Source of the DNA: Homalodisca vitripennis
Taxonomy: Eukaryota; Arthropoda; Insecta; Hemiptera; Cicadellidae
DNA length: 64,000 nt
Reading direction: 5' to 3'
NCBI RefSeq assembly: GCF_021130785.1
Contig: NC_060208.1
Coordinates: 171,920,501 to 171,984,500, forward strand
Shown here: piece by piece, positions 1 through 10,679 of the stretch
Numbering within the stretch: position 1 is the first letter of the stretch
Layout of the letters: the number at the start of each line of letters is the position of its first letter
Made by a program: the position numbers and the translations under genes
Notes under the pieces: generated by a model
The model's database searches: none
The model's input: only the letters and a program-made list of their open reading frames with translations
What the model was told of the DNA's origin: nothing

Positions 1-1
1 A

Positions 2-145
2 CATGGTAAACACTATGGAAGTTATTTTTATAATCAGTCGCCTTTAAACATATCATCCGGCAAAAATTATCATGCGGCTGAGAAAAATATTATTGTAACG
101 TTCTCAGCGGCTGAATCGGAGGAAGATTCAACAACCGAGTCTTAG
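2..145 (+). CDS. possible last coding exon of a gene entering from the left
   Basis: A frame open from the left edge (first full codon at 2) runs 47 codons to a TAG at 143-145. The peptide ends in an acidic, serine/threonine-rich tail (ESEEDSTTES), which looks more like a protein C-terminus than random AT-rich translation. An AATAAA follows five bases after the stop. No splice acceptor can be seen because the frame starts at the edge. I do not recognise the family. An open frame of this length can arise by chance in a few per cent of random frames, so this is tentative. Confidence 0.25.
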   Translation, partial: HGKHYGSYFYNQSPLNISSGKNYHAAEKNIIVTFSAAESEEDSTTES

Positions 146-149
146 GATG

Positions 150-155
150 AATAAA
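150..155 (+). terminator. candidate polyadenylation signal AATAAA
   Basis: The canonical hexamer lies five bases downstream of the TAG that closes the edge reading frame. It is unusually close to the stop, and such hexamers are common in AT-rich DNA, so it only weakly supports a gene end here. Confidence 0.2.
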
Positions 156-2690
156 GCTTGACATCGTTCGGAGTCCTTAATTTGTTTCCTCTGTTAGGAG
201 AGGAATTCTGTAAGAAATATAACACTGATTTGTACAGAAAAAACTGCAATGGTCGGTGCTATTTTTAGTGTCTGAGTCTAATTAGAGGGTTTTTTATGAT
301 AGAATCAAGGCAAACTTCAATATTTAAAGGGTTTTGCCATCTTGAAAGGTGTCGAAAGCTGAAACTAATTTAACGAAACAAAATATCGAAAATATCAACA
401 GAGTAAGTCCAACTGTTTCTACATGAGTGTTTTCTTCTGGCCGATTTCTCGTAAATACCAGTAGAAACTATACTTGGTACAGGAGAAACAAATCCAGCAG
501 AAACCACTTACATCTTTACAACCCAACTGATGTCCAGGAGCGATATATCTCTATCCTTAGATGCCGAAATATTGGGGTAAAAGACATGGTTGATAAGCGT
601 TGTTACTGCTTAGGATAGTTGTTAGGGTAGGACGTTGGGGATTCCTCAATGATAACTGTTTTTATTGGCTTAAAAATGATATCTTCTCCTTGGCTCACTT
701 TGACTGGAAGATGCTGGAACAGAGCTATCCTCCACTTCTTCTATGATGTCATGACTGAGATGTTGATAGTGGTGGATGTAGCTTGGAATCCCGACAGAAA
801 GTGGCCCTACCCCCAATATTACGCATCCTGAATATACTCTCAATCTGGAAGCAAACGCAAAGGTCCTTTTGGGACTAAGTGCAGTGAGAGGGTTTCGCAG
901 CTTCTTGTCCTAAGTTAACAGACCAGGAAGTACAACCGTCACTATGCAACCCAAAAGAAGAACAATTCTTCGACCGGTTGCCCAACTCAAGGGCAACTGT
1001 AGGGTTGCAACAAGGGCATGTAAGATCATAGCAGGAAGGTGAGGGTTACCACAATAGTCACTAGTGGCACCCGCCGCGCCGTGCCATGATCAACTTAACC
1101 GCCATTGTGCTCAATAGTCGTTCAATACACAATGGAAACAAAGAGTAAGAAAACACGCGACCAAGACCACCTACGGCATTGTTCTATTGTAATGAGGCCT
1201 GTGTGCCACTAGAGGTAAGAGTACAGTGGTCTGAGTGGTCCAGTCAAACAGGGGATTGATTGTCTTACAGGAAGAACACAAAGGTGTACAAATTAGGTCA
1301 AATCTTTAACGTTTTCTTGCTCTGGAGCATATATAGTTTTAGAGTAAAGATTTGCCAGTGAGGGCTTCATTAGATTCCAATACATGTGGCTTTTTTTTGT
1401 TTATTTATGTATTGGATAAGTAAAGGCATTGGCATACAAAACATTATTAAGATCTCATTTGGTTAATTTAGAGCTAGAATGGTAAACGAAACATCACACT
1501 GAATTGACACTTTAGAAGTCACTCCTGAGTATTACAAAAATAAGCATACAGTATACAAAGTTAATACAACCTTTAAAATCTGAATTCATGCAATTGAACT
1601 GTTAATTTAGTTTCATCGCAATTATTGTTTTTGAACTCAAAAACTGACTCATGAAAATCATTGAAATTTAAAATAACTTATATTATGTTGAATAAACTTC
1701 ACAGGTTTCAAAATACTGTAATTTGGTTTGAGAACCAGTAACATTTCTAATTAGGATTATATCTCCTGCAAGAATAATGTCCTCAGTTTGTATACGTTTT
1801 TTAATTTAAGTGTAGGCGTACGTTGTAAGTTAAGAGATGGCAGCTTATTATTGTCTACTAATCAGTTAACAAAATATGAATTATTTTTATCCAAACCATA
1901 ACAAATCCAAAATATGTTGGTGCTTTTCTGTATTTCGTATGGAGGTTCAAGTTTGTGGTTTCAAAGTTTAGACGCACTACCGTATAAAAACCAGAAAGTA
2001 TCTCAAAGCAAATTTGTAACATAAAAACGAGCAGCATGATTATACGTTACTTTGTATTTTGACTACATAACACATATTACTTACTTTAAAATAGGTTACT
2101 GAAATCAGAAAATTAATTTCTGTATCTGGGCATGAAATCCAAGTTTATGAAAACTATCCGTGAGAAATTTGTTATGCCGAATTCGATATTTGTAACTATA
2201 TAGAAATAAAATCGTATGACATTCATAATTAATTTTACTTTTCAAAGTTTTTTTTATTATAACTTATAATAATAAATGACAATTTATAATTATAATGAAA
2301 TTTATAATCATAATTTGTATGTGGCTAAGACATACGGGTTTACGTTGCACAAAATAGAGATATGGAGAAAGTCCATGAGAGATTATATTGCGTTATTAAT
2401 TAAAAACGGTTTTGTTATTAATGTGTAGATAATTGAGTCTATGAGGCAATATTTGCAAAATGAATATTTCAGCTTTAGTCTTACTTATTCAATACCAGTC
2501 TATTCAATGTAAGTTAGCATAAACACGTTGCTCTACGTTATTCTCCATTCTTCTCTAAAACATTTTTAAGATGATAAGCATGTTATAGATTAAAAATAAA
2601 TGTCATATTTTGTGGACCTTTGGAATACAAAATACAAAATCATATATATGTGGAGACAAATTTTATTACACATATTATAATACATATTCG
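156..2690. other. no recognisable gene; mixed-composition fossil then AT-rich DNA
   Basis: From 156 to about 1260 the DNA is less AT-rich than the background and reads like an old decayed element. Short frames of 60-63 codons occur on the plus strand (427-618, 649-831) with stops interspersed, and I recognise no protein in either strand. From 1260 to 2690 the sequence is very AT-rich with no repeat, reading frame or structured element that I can support. Confidence 0.5.
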
Positions 2691-3115
2691 CCAATTAATT
2701 AACACAATACGGCAACACCAGACACGCGTGGCGCGGCGCCAGTCGAAATGTCAACATAAATTCATATTCGATATCGTTTTAATTACAATGAAGTGTCCGA
2801 ATGGGAAATTAATTAAAGGGACAATAGCGCAAGGGCGGGAAACAGGAGCGATTGTCGAGTTGATCCGGAAATAATCGACACATCATTTCCGAACGAGACT
2901 CGGCGGATAATACAATTATAACAATAAAGCAGGGCAGTAATAGCATGCATAAACTGTATAATAGCGAGCTATTGTGGTGCTGGAGTGGACCAGCTATTGT
3001 GTGTCGCCTGGCAACCACGCGATACAGTCTATAGTCGTTGGCGGGGGATCAACAGACAGACAACACGTCCCTCACCACCCCTCACCACCACCACCTCGCC
3101 AACATCATAATGCCA
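2690..3115. promoter_or_regulatory. GC-richer non-coding island
   Basis: Composition rises sharply compared with both flanks. It includes the CpG-rich word GCGTGGCGCGGCGCC near 2727, TTAATTAA words near 2694 and 2810, and a CACC-rich tract at 3070-3095. Overlapping short frames on both strands lack protein-like features. I read it as a candidate conserved non-coding or regulatory element. Confidence 0.25.
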
Positions 3116-3964
3116 GTTTAGTGTCAAATTATTCCGAGAACTCAAATGTTGCATTACAGTGCTGCATTACGTGATCAAAAGTTTCTGCTTCACACGAAGC
3201 AATGACACGTGAAACAGAGTAAAATTACATTTTGTGGTCATTTACGTTTTATACTACACAATTATTATAATTAATTACGGCAATATAAGATTTACTCGTG
3301 CCCACATTCTTGACCATAAATAAATAGATTGTACAAAAATATACGTGAGACTTTTCCAAATAGGTTAGAAGTGTTGGACAAGTACGAATGATCTCGATAG
3401 CATATTTAAAAAATCTTTCACTCCTTGGACACAATGTATTAGAAGAGTGTAAAAACTATTATTATTGGATTTAAAATTTCTGAAGACTTAAACATATAGT
3501 GCTTTCCTTAATATTTTTATAAAACAGATCTAAATTATGAATTTAATTAATATTCCGCACCATTCATATAACGATTCAAGTGCATTGAGATAAGTTTTGG
3601 GGTTTTTTCTTTAGGAATCTGACGAAAATAAGCTATATAGAGCGTTTTAAAGACAAACAAAATCTTAAATTAAATTAAAATTTAAACAAAGGGATTTTGG
3701 CTATTTCCACCAGCAACATTACATCATTGCATGAGCTTGAAATGGCACATCTTTGCTAGAACATAAAATATAAATTACTAATATGAAAGTAAAGGCGATG
3801 GATTAAAATTATGGATGTGAAATAAAAGTATACAGCAGTTTCTTAAAAAATAAATGGCGTGGTATCAGAATCAGCAATACTTCCTAATTTCAATAAGGTT
3901 GGATTCCTCTGAGAGGAACGTAAACATCTAAGAAACAAGTTACTTTACTATCAAATTCAAGACG

Positions 3965-3966
<2 letters not shown>
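3116..3966. other. AT-rich stretch, nothing seen
   Basis: No reading frame above background, no repeat and no hairpin of note. It leads into the TA microsatellite that borders the nested transposon. Confidence 0.5.

Positions 3967-4019
<53 letters not shown>
3967..4019. repeat. (TA)n microsatellite
   Basis: About 26 uninterrupted TA dinucleotides, ending about 20 bases before the left inverted end of the transposon at 4041. Confidence 0.95.
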
Positions 4020-4023
<4 letters not shown>

Positions 4024-4114
4024 TGTATAGTTATAGACAATATGAGGAAGGAACATATACATTAACAATTAATTACAACCCTAACTAACATAAAATGCGA
4101 AAGTGAGTTTGTTT

Positions 4115-5300
4115 GTCTAAAGAGAGTTTTATTGTTTTAGTATTAAACAGTAAAAGGCCAGTCCGTTCGTCTGTCTGTCTAACTATCTGTGCGATAACCC
4201 TTGATAGAAAGATCCTAGACACTTGGGATTTGGTACATTGGTACATCTTGGTCTAAAGAGAGTTTTATTGTTTTAGTATTAAACAGTAAAAGGCCAGTCC
4301 GTTCGTCTGTCTATCTAACTATCTGTGCGATAACCCTTGATAGAAAGATCCTAGACACTTGGGATTTGGTACATTGGTACATCTTGGTCTAAAGAGAGCT
4401 ATATTGTTTTAGTATTAAACAGTAAAAGGCCAGTCCGTTCGTCTGTCTATCTAACTATCTGTGCGATAACCCTTGATAGAAAGATCCTAGACACTTGGGA
4501 TTTGGTACATAGGTACATCTTGGTCTAAAGAGAGTTTTATTGTTTTAGTATTAAACAGTAAAAGGCCAGTCCGTTCGTCTGTCTATTTAACTATCTGTGC
4601 GATAACCCTTGATAGAAAGATCCTAGACACTTGGGATTTGGTACATAGGTACATCTTGGTCTAAAGAGAGTTATATTGTTTTAGTATTAAACAGTAAAAG
4701 GCCAGTCCGTTCGTCTGTCTATCTAACTATCTGTGCGATAACCCTTGATAGAAAGATTCTAGACACTTGGGATTTGGTACATAGGTACATCTTGGTCTAA
4801 AGAGAGTTTTATTGTTTTAGTATTAAACAGTAAAAGGCCAGTCCGTTCGTCTGTCTATCTAACTATCTGTGCGATAACCCTTGATAGAAAGATCCTAGAC
4901 ACTTGGGATTTGGTACATAGGTACATCTTGGTCTAAAGAGAGTTTTATTGTTTTAGTATTAAACAGTAAAAGGCCAGTCCGTTCGTCTGTCTGTCTAACT
5001 ATCTGTGCGATAACCCTTGATAGAAAGATCCTAGACACTTGGGATTTGGTACATTGGTACATCTTGGTCTAAAGAGAGTTTTATTGTTTTAGTATTAAAC
5101 AGTAAAAGGCCAGTCCGTTCGTCTGTCTGTCTAACTATCTGTGCGATAACCCTTGATAGAAAGATCCTAGACACTTGAGATTTGGTACATAGGTACATCT
5201 TGGTCTAAAGAGAGTTTTATTGTTTTAGTATTAAACAGTAAAAGGCCAGTCCGTTCGTCTGCCTGTCTAACTATCTGTGCGATAACCCTTGATAGAAAGA
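4115..5300 (+). repeat. 136 bp tandem array, nearly nine units
   Basis: The word GGCCAGTCCGTTCGTCTG starts at 4156, 4292, 4428, 4564, 4700, 4836, 4972, 5108 and 5244, an exact 136-base period. Units differ by scattered single substitutions and no indels, which suggests recent amplification or homogenisation. Each unit carries CTGTCTGTC, TGTGCGATAACCC and a GGTACATNGGTACATC tail. The same order of motifs, in more diverged form, is seen in the dispersed repeats at 24085, 38865, 55935 and 60590. Confidence 0.95.
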
Positions 5301-6005
5301 AAGAAACTAAAAATATAGTTTGAGTATGTCTGGGTTCTTGTAACTTTGGCACTGTACAATAAATACGGGACACAGTATCAAACATATATAAGATCTATGC
5401 TGTCATAAAACAATGTTTACACAGAACAGTTGGTTACATTTAATATTCTTTTTCAATTAATAATATTTGTTTGGTGCACTGCAACTTTAGAGACTAAAAT
5501 GAGATTATTTGCAACTTAGGCCCTAACAATGACTAGGCCTATATAAAACTTCAGTAAAATCGGTTGAATAGTTAGGGGAAAGGTGGGGCATAGTGGCCAC
5601 CCTAAGGAAAACTTATTTTTTTCAAGCTGTTTATAATTGTTCAAAAGAAATGAAAATTATTTATAAGATACCATATATAGTTACACTCATTAAAAAAAAA
5701 ATAATATATACCTGTATCTTAGTTACTTTTTTTTAAACATAATTTTTTTTTGTCACGCCCTACCAAATGGCCACTTTGCCCGTTGGGGTAGGGCAAAATG
5801 GCCACAGGGTGGCTACTTTGCCCGATGTCAAAAATAATACTACAAAATGCATTTTAAATACCAAAGTATGTATGTATTGTTACAAATTTAGTTATTATTA
5901 CATTGTCTACATATTTTGAAACGTGTAAAGTAGAAAATAATACAATAAAAAAATTACTTTAGGCCTACAACTTTTTGCGATTTTGTTGTCTTTTGTTTGC
6001 AGTCC

Positions 6006-8097
6006 CTATTTACATAGGTCACAAATGAATTCATTATCATCCTCTTCACATCCGGCACACGCTTCATGTGCCCATTTGTGGCAACCCGAACACCGTATCC
6101 ACCCTTCATTACTTTTAGATTTTGAGAACAAGTTCTGGCAGTACAAACAATCCGCGTCACTTTCATCACTATCTGATTCGTTTCAGAAACAAAGCACGTT
6201 TTGGCCACTTTTGGTTTCCTTTTCTCTTTGACAGGCTTCTTTTTTTTGTTCGCCAACTTCTTTTTTTTCTTCTTTTTTCTCCAGTTTAATTTTCTTCAGT
6301 CTTTCTTTGTTTTCCTTTTCTGCCTTCGCTGCCTCAAGTTTCAGCCTTGTAAGGGCTTGAGGTTAACACTGCAGCCGAACCCTTTTTCCTCTTATTTTGT
6401 CGTTTGATGATGTTTTGTTTTAGGAATCGGGATAATTTCTTGAGGGCTTACAACAAATGATGTACTGGGTATGGCGGTTGGACTTAAAGCAGATGAGGTA
6501 GGCCTACTAGGCATGGAGCTTAAGGCAGATGAGGCATTGGGTTTTAATGGACGTTCATTGCTTGAGGTATTTGGGCTTGAAGAGACGAGAACAAATAATG
6601 TTGTGGGGTCTCCGGAACCTAATATAGGCCCTGAGGTTGTACTTGCATTGGGATCGGGATCAACAGGCCCTGATGTTGCACTTGCATTAGGGTCGGGATC
6701 AACAGGCCCTGATGTTGCACTTGCATTAGGGTCGGGATCAACAGGCCCTGATGTTGCACTTGCATGCATTGGGATCGGGCATCAGCAGGTCCATCTTTAT
6801 CAGGGTCCGGTGAAAACTGGATTGATGTCAGCTGTTGGGTGTGACTGAGATGGATTGGGAATTTCCGTTGTTGTAGAAGCAACAAAAATCTGCATCAGTG
6901 AACACATCCCTGTTGATTGGGCACTATGCCACACCTTCTAAATCCCTTAACCGCAAACAGTAGGAGTAGCAGCACTTAAAAATGATTCCCCGAGAAGACG
7001 AGACACTTGGTATTGAGTTACTTGCCTACCAGGGTTATTTCGTAAAAATCTCTCGATTGCTTGGACATAATAGGTGTTGAATGGCCCCATAAACGCTACG
7101 TCTAACGGCTGGAGCTTGTGGCTGCAATGAGGGGGGGATGCAAACCACAGTTGTATGGTTTTTCCTAGCCTTTTCGATAAAGTCAAGGTTCCTTGTGTGA
7201 GTTGCATGTCCATCAAGTACCAATAAGACGGGGTCGTCTTTTGAAGGCCTTAGCAAAGCCGCAAAAAGTGCTCAAACCATTGAGTGAAAATGTCCGTTTG
7301 CATCCACCCTGATGGATGGCAGGCAAAAACTGTCCCTGGTGGAGAACCATCTTGCAGCTCAACTTTCATTCGCTGCCTTGGAAATATGACCATAGGAGGT
7401 ATAAAAGTCCCTCCTGCTGACATTGAAACTACAAATGTCGAGAGAACACCTCTTTCAGCAGATGTGAGTGAGCCAACTTGTCGTCTGCCTTTAAGTGCAA
7501 AAACCTTTGACGATTTAGTCTGGACAGTCATAAGTCCTGTTTCGTCGACATTGAGGAAAACCCTGTGAGGTGGATATAAGTGGTTTTTCTGGACATCCTC
7601 TAAAATGTCAAAGAACTTTGTAACATTTACTTTGTTAAAAGCCTGGGCTCTTGCTGCCGAAGTAGCCTCTGGTACTCTCAACACCATTTCAGGGTGGCGC
7701 TGTCTAAAGCCCCTAACCCAATCTTTCCCAGCTAATTTTGTTTCATGGTTGAAATTATGTGTGATATTATTTTGCTCTGCAAGTTTGTAAGCAAGACTAC
7801 GCAAATCATTTAAAGTGATTCCAAAAAATCGTACCTCCATTTCTAAAAAGATATTCTACAAGATGCTGTTCTTGTTCTGCATTAAAAACAGGACGGTAGT
7901 GGCCAAGAACTTTGTTTGTTTCCTTAGCATGCTGGTTTCTTATTTAAAACCCGGCGTTTCAACGTATTTCTTGGCACATTGAAGTTTTTTGCAGCTGTTT
8001 GCATTGGCATACCATCTCTCACGGCGTTGATAGCTCGTTGCATCGCCTGAGGGTCCCAAGACTGCTGCTCGGTTTTCCGTTTGTATTTGGACACCAT
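6006..8097 (-). pseudogene. frame-broken pogo/Tigger-type transposase (CENP-B-like HTH, DDE, PHD-like finger)
   Basis: The start chosen is the ATG at 8095-8097 (MVSKYKRKTEQQ). It opens a Psq/CENP-B-type helix-turn-helix (AINAVRDGMPMQTAAKNFNV). A second DNA-binding segment follows at about 7920-7660, including KLAGKDWVRGFRQRHP. The DDE catalytic core is recognisable: first Asp in FLNVDETGL (codon 7544-7546), second in VLDGHATHTRN (7212-7214), third in HKLQPLDVAFMGP (7100-7102), with about 36 residues between the last two. A proline-rich 13-residue repeat region (6627-6765) and a basic stretch precede a C-terminal CxxC...CxxC...HxxC...CxxC finger ending at a TAG (6006-6008). At least six frame changes are needed to read it through: about 7940, 7845, 7250, 7130 in a run of seven G, 6890-6780 and 6175. 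Sense between the breaks is well preserved. It is either a young pseudogene or a gene damaged by homopolymer sequencing errors. Confidence 0.85.
6627..6765 (-). repeat. 39 bp in-frame minisatellite inside the transposase
   Basis: About three and a half copies of a 39-base unit, a multiple of three. On the minus strand each unit reads ASATSGPVDPDPN, a Pro/Asp/Ser linker between the DDE core and the C-terminal finger. Because the period preserves frame, copy-number change would only lengthen the linker. Confidence 0.9.
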
Positions 8098-8859
8098 GAC
8101 TCCAACTAAAAAAAAAAAAAAAATACGTTGTAGTTGCATACAAGTGAATACCGTTCTAGGTCACCACCTAAATTGGATTTGGGCACATCGACAATTAATA
8201 TATTTTAAATATAAAACTAAATACTTGCTTTAGGGCACCTAAACTGGGTTTCGGAACAGGTAAAAACAAATAATATTTGTTTTATATTATATAAAATAAA
8301 GTATATTTTATATTAAAAACTAAAATATTTGATGTCGGGCAAAGTGGCCACGGCGGAGGGCAAAGTGGCCACGGCAGTGGCCACTTTGCCCTTTCTGACG
8401 CCATTACAAAATAGCGACCTTGCACGTACATCTGTAACACCCAGCTCTTACTCCTACACATGAATTGATAGCCTAAATCACACTCTTTTTAATGGTTATT
8501 GTCAGCATTACTTACTAGGGGGTCGTAGTTATAGTTTATAACAAGTAAAGCAGACCACTTACCTTACATCAGCAACTTGAAAAACAACACATTTGATGAT
8601 AAAATCCGAACACGTAAACTGACCACCTTCACAACGCTACAGAACACTAATGGAGGTCTCGCGCAGTAGTTGAGGCGTTGGCCGCTGCGTAGCAGCACTG
8701 CGTGGCAGAGAAATCGGCCGTGGCCACTATGCCCGCAGTGGCCACTTTGCCCACCCTTCCCCTACGAGTAAAATCGTAAAAAAACAAACATACTCTTTCA
8801 CATTTATAATATTAGTTAGGATTGTTATTAATTGTTAATGCATGTATTCCTTCCTCATA

Positions 8860-9319
8860 CCTAAAAGTGTGTTTAAAGAATTTAAATTCCTAATACATAC
8901 TTAAACGTAAGATATGTTCGTAAACCGTATTTGTTACATAAAGTTAAAATGTTAAAATTCAATTCTCTGGTCTTGATTTACAAACTTATAGGTTACAAAA
9001 CTTTAAGTTTGGTATGTAAAACAAAATCAGTTAAAGTTATTGATTAATTTCATAATTAAAAATATAAAGGTGTGATATTTAGTTTTGTTCTTTAAATCAG
9101 CATATTAAGTGATTAATATAGTGGAGAAAATTAAGTAATTAAGTTAAAATACAAAGATTGTTTTATTTTGTTACTTTATACCAACAATGTATTACTAAAT
9201 TGCGTTCAATGTTGTATGAATTTAAATATTTCTCCTCAAGCACTAGTTCAAACAGATCAGAAGACAAATTAAAAAATGTAAATCTTTGAAATAGTTAAAA
9301 ACTGTGATACATAAGTTTG
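8860..9319. other. AT-rich stretch, nothing seen
   Basis: Flank of the nested transposon. No reading frame or repeat can be supported. Confidence 0.5.
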
Positions 9320-9710
9320 GAGGGATTACACAGCTATGTATCAGATTTGAAGATACTGCGATTTGTACTCCGATCGATCCTTGATGGAAACTATGTCAAT
9401 CTCCTTATCATCACAGATTTTGCAGCAGTCGATCAGAACCAGAAGCAGCGAGAGCGATATCGGCCGCCATCTTGGACAGATGGAAGTGGTTACAGAGCTG
9501 ATCAACTTGACTGCTAATTACACTCTACACCGAGTTCGCACCAAGATGACCCTGGGGCTGACAGTCCAATTACAACACAATCGGTCCACAAGTTGTACAC
9601 AGTCTCCCCCACTCTCCACAGTAAACACTCTATAAACACTCTATCCTCTTCATTGGCCTAATTGGCGCTTGTAATCCACGCCTCACCCTCTCTTCCCTTC
9701 CTTCTGAGGC
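9320..9710. promoter_or_regulatory. GC-richer non-coding island
   Basis: A mid-GC block in AT-rich surroundings. It contains CGGCCGCCATCTTGG near 9461, where GCCATCTTGG fits the YY1/Pho-type core GCCAT, and a CAATTA word near 9570. A 90-codon frame is open on the plus strand but lacks domain-like or splice-bounded structure. Candidate regulatory element rather than exon. Confidence 0.25.
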
Positions 9711-10246
9711 AACTCTTGATGACCTTCAATTAAAAGGCTGCACTTATTCAGTGTAATTTGGATCTTCAACTCTTATGACTCTGCACTTCAGTCTTCAACC
9801 AATATGATCTTTAATAGTTATGTAGGTTAAAAAGTTAAATATATAATTTACCATAAAAATTCTTTGCTGTGTCCAGCTTCTATTAATTAATTTTGGAGCT
9901 TTAAAATATCTAAAACTAGTTTGTTACAAATCAGATACTAAAGGAGAATATCGCTTATGTGTGTGGAATCAGAAAATAATAAACGCAATGAAGCCATCCT
10001 AATATAAACAAATCAATTAAAAAGTAACTGATAAGATAATAAAAGAGCTTTATGATAATAACGTCTCGTATTATTATGAGTGTCTTCGATAGCTGCCATA
10101 ACTGGGAGATCACAAGAGTGACGGTCCAGCTACCAAAAATTGCTGTTCGTTTAGCGTTACCCAGGGAGCACGTGTAGCAAGCTACGGACGCGAACAACTT
10201 CACCCCCCATTTATTTATTTATGGATAGCTGCCTTTGTCCCCCATA

Positions 10247-10248
<2 letters not shown>
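9711..10248. other. no gene seen
   Basis: AT-rich with a slightly GC-richer segment at 10075-10210 (contains GGGAGCACGTG). A short minus-strand frame at 9955-10203 is hydrophobic only because of its AT-rich codons. Nothing else is supported. Confidence 0.4.

Positions 10249-10302
<54 letters not shown>
10249..10302. repeat. (TA)n microsatellite
   Basis: About 27 uninterrupted AT/TA dinucleotides. Confidence 0.95.
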
Positions 10303-10305
<3 letters not shown>

Positions 10306-10365
10306 GAGTGTTATAAAAATATTAGATTATGAGACTACTAATAAATAGTAAAGGAAATTTTTTTC

Positions 10366-10510
10366 GGGAATTTGTCATCTTTCGGTTATACAAGAAGTCA
10401 GTAACACTACGTTTCGAGTTGTGCAATCTGACTTCTTTCTTCAGGTGAGTAATTAACCTAATACATTGCTATAATCTAGTTTAAAGTAATTAAATCATTC
10501 CTTAACAAAT
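10366..10510 (+). mobile_element. dispersed repeat family B, copy 1
   Basis: Contains the family core AGTAACACTACGTTTCGA, then a CAATCTGACTTC segment and TTCTTCAGGTGAGTAATTAA. The same ordered words recur at 23890, 45920 (opposite strand) and 53405 with divergence. Its nature (end of a retroelement or a non-autonomous element) is not determined. Confidence 0.6.
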
Positions 10511-10679
10511 GCAACAAGTTGTGTGTCAACTGTATGCACTCTATTTATAAACCATGCACTTAATAAAAAATACTAACACTAATTATTCAAACCAAATAAC
10601 TGTATTTTTCCAATGCTTCAAGATTCTTCATTCAAAATAAATGCTGTAGACTAGTCTGTAATTCTCCTTGCCTTACTAT

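Larger units (their letters stand above)
5575..8762 (-). mobile_element. pogo/Tigger-like DNA transposon, 3188 bp, TA target duplication
   Basis: The left terminus reads GGGGAAAGGTGGGGCATAG and the reverse complement of the right terminus GGGGAAGGGTGGGCAAAG. Both continue into TGGCCAC, and TA flanks each side (5573-5574 and 8763-8764), as expected for the Tc1/mariner/pogo superfamily. Joining the flanks across the TA restores a continuous repeat sequence, so this is an insertion into the outer element. At least nine copies of a GGGCAAAGTGGCCAC-like word, in both orientations, cluster near the two ends (5590-5825 and 8335-8750). The internal gene on the minus strand is a broken transposase. 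Confidence 0.85.
4041..8859. mobile_element. non-autonomous element with inverted ends and internal minisatellite, split by a second transposon
   Basis: The left end (4041-4110) begins TATGAGGAAGGAA. The reverse complement of the right end (about 8790-8859) begins with the same 13 bases and stays alignable over about 70 bases: both arms contain CATTAACAATTAAT, then CCTAACTAA, then a GAAAG and GTTTGT segment. Between them lie the 136 bp array and the pogo-like insertion at 5575-8762. Without that insertion the outer element would be about 1.6 kb. No coding capacity is seen in the outer element itself. Ends containing a CTAACTAA, ATTATAAATGYGAAAG and GTTTGT series are familiar from dispersed insect repeats; assignment to a named family is not possible here. 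Exact termini and the target duplication are uncertain. Confidence 0.65.

Noticed and set aside
7284..7790. Plus-strand frames of 94 and 61 codons inside the pogo-like element
   Set aside because: They are antisense shadows of the transposase core, whose catalytic motifs are clearly on the minus strand.
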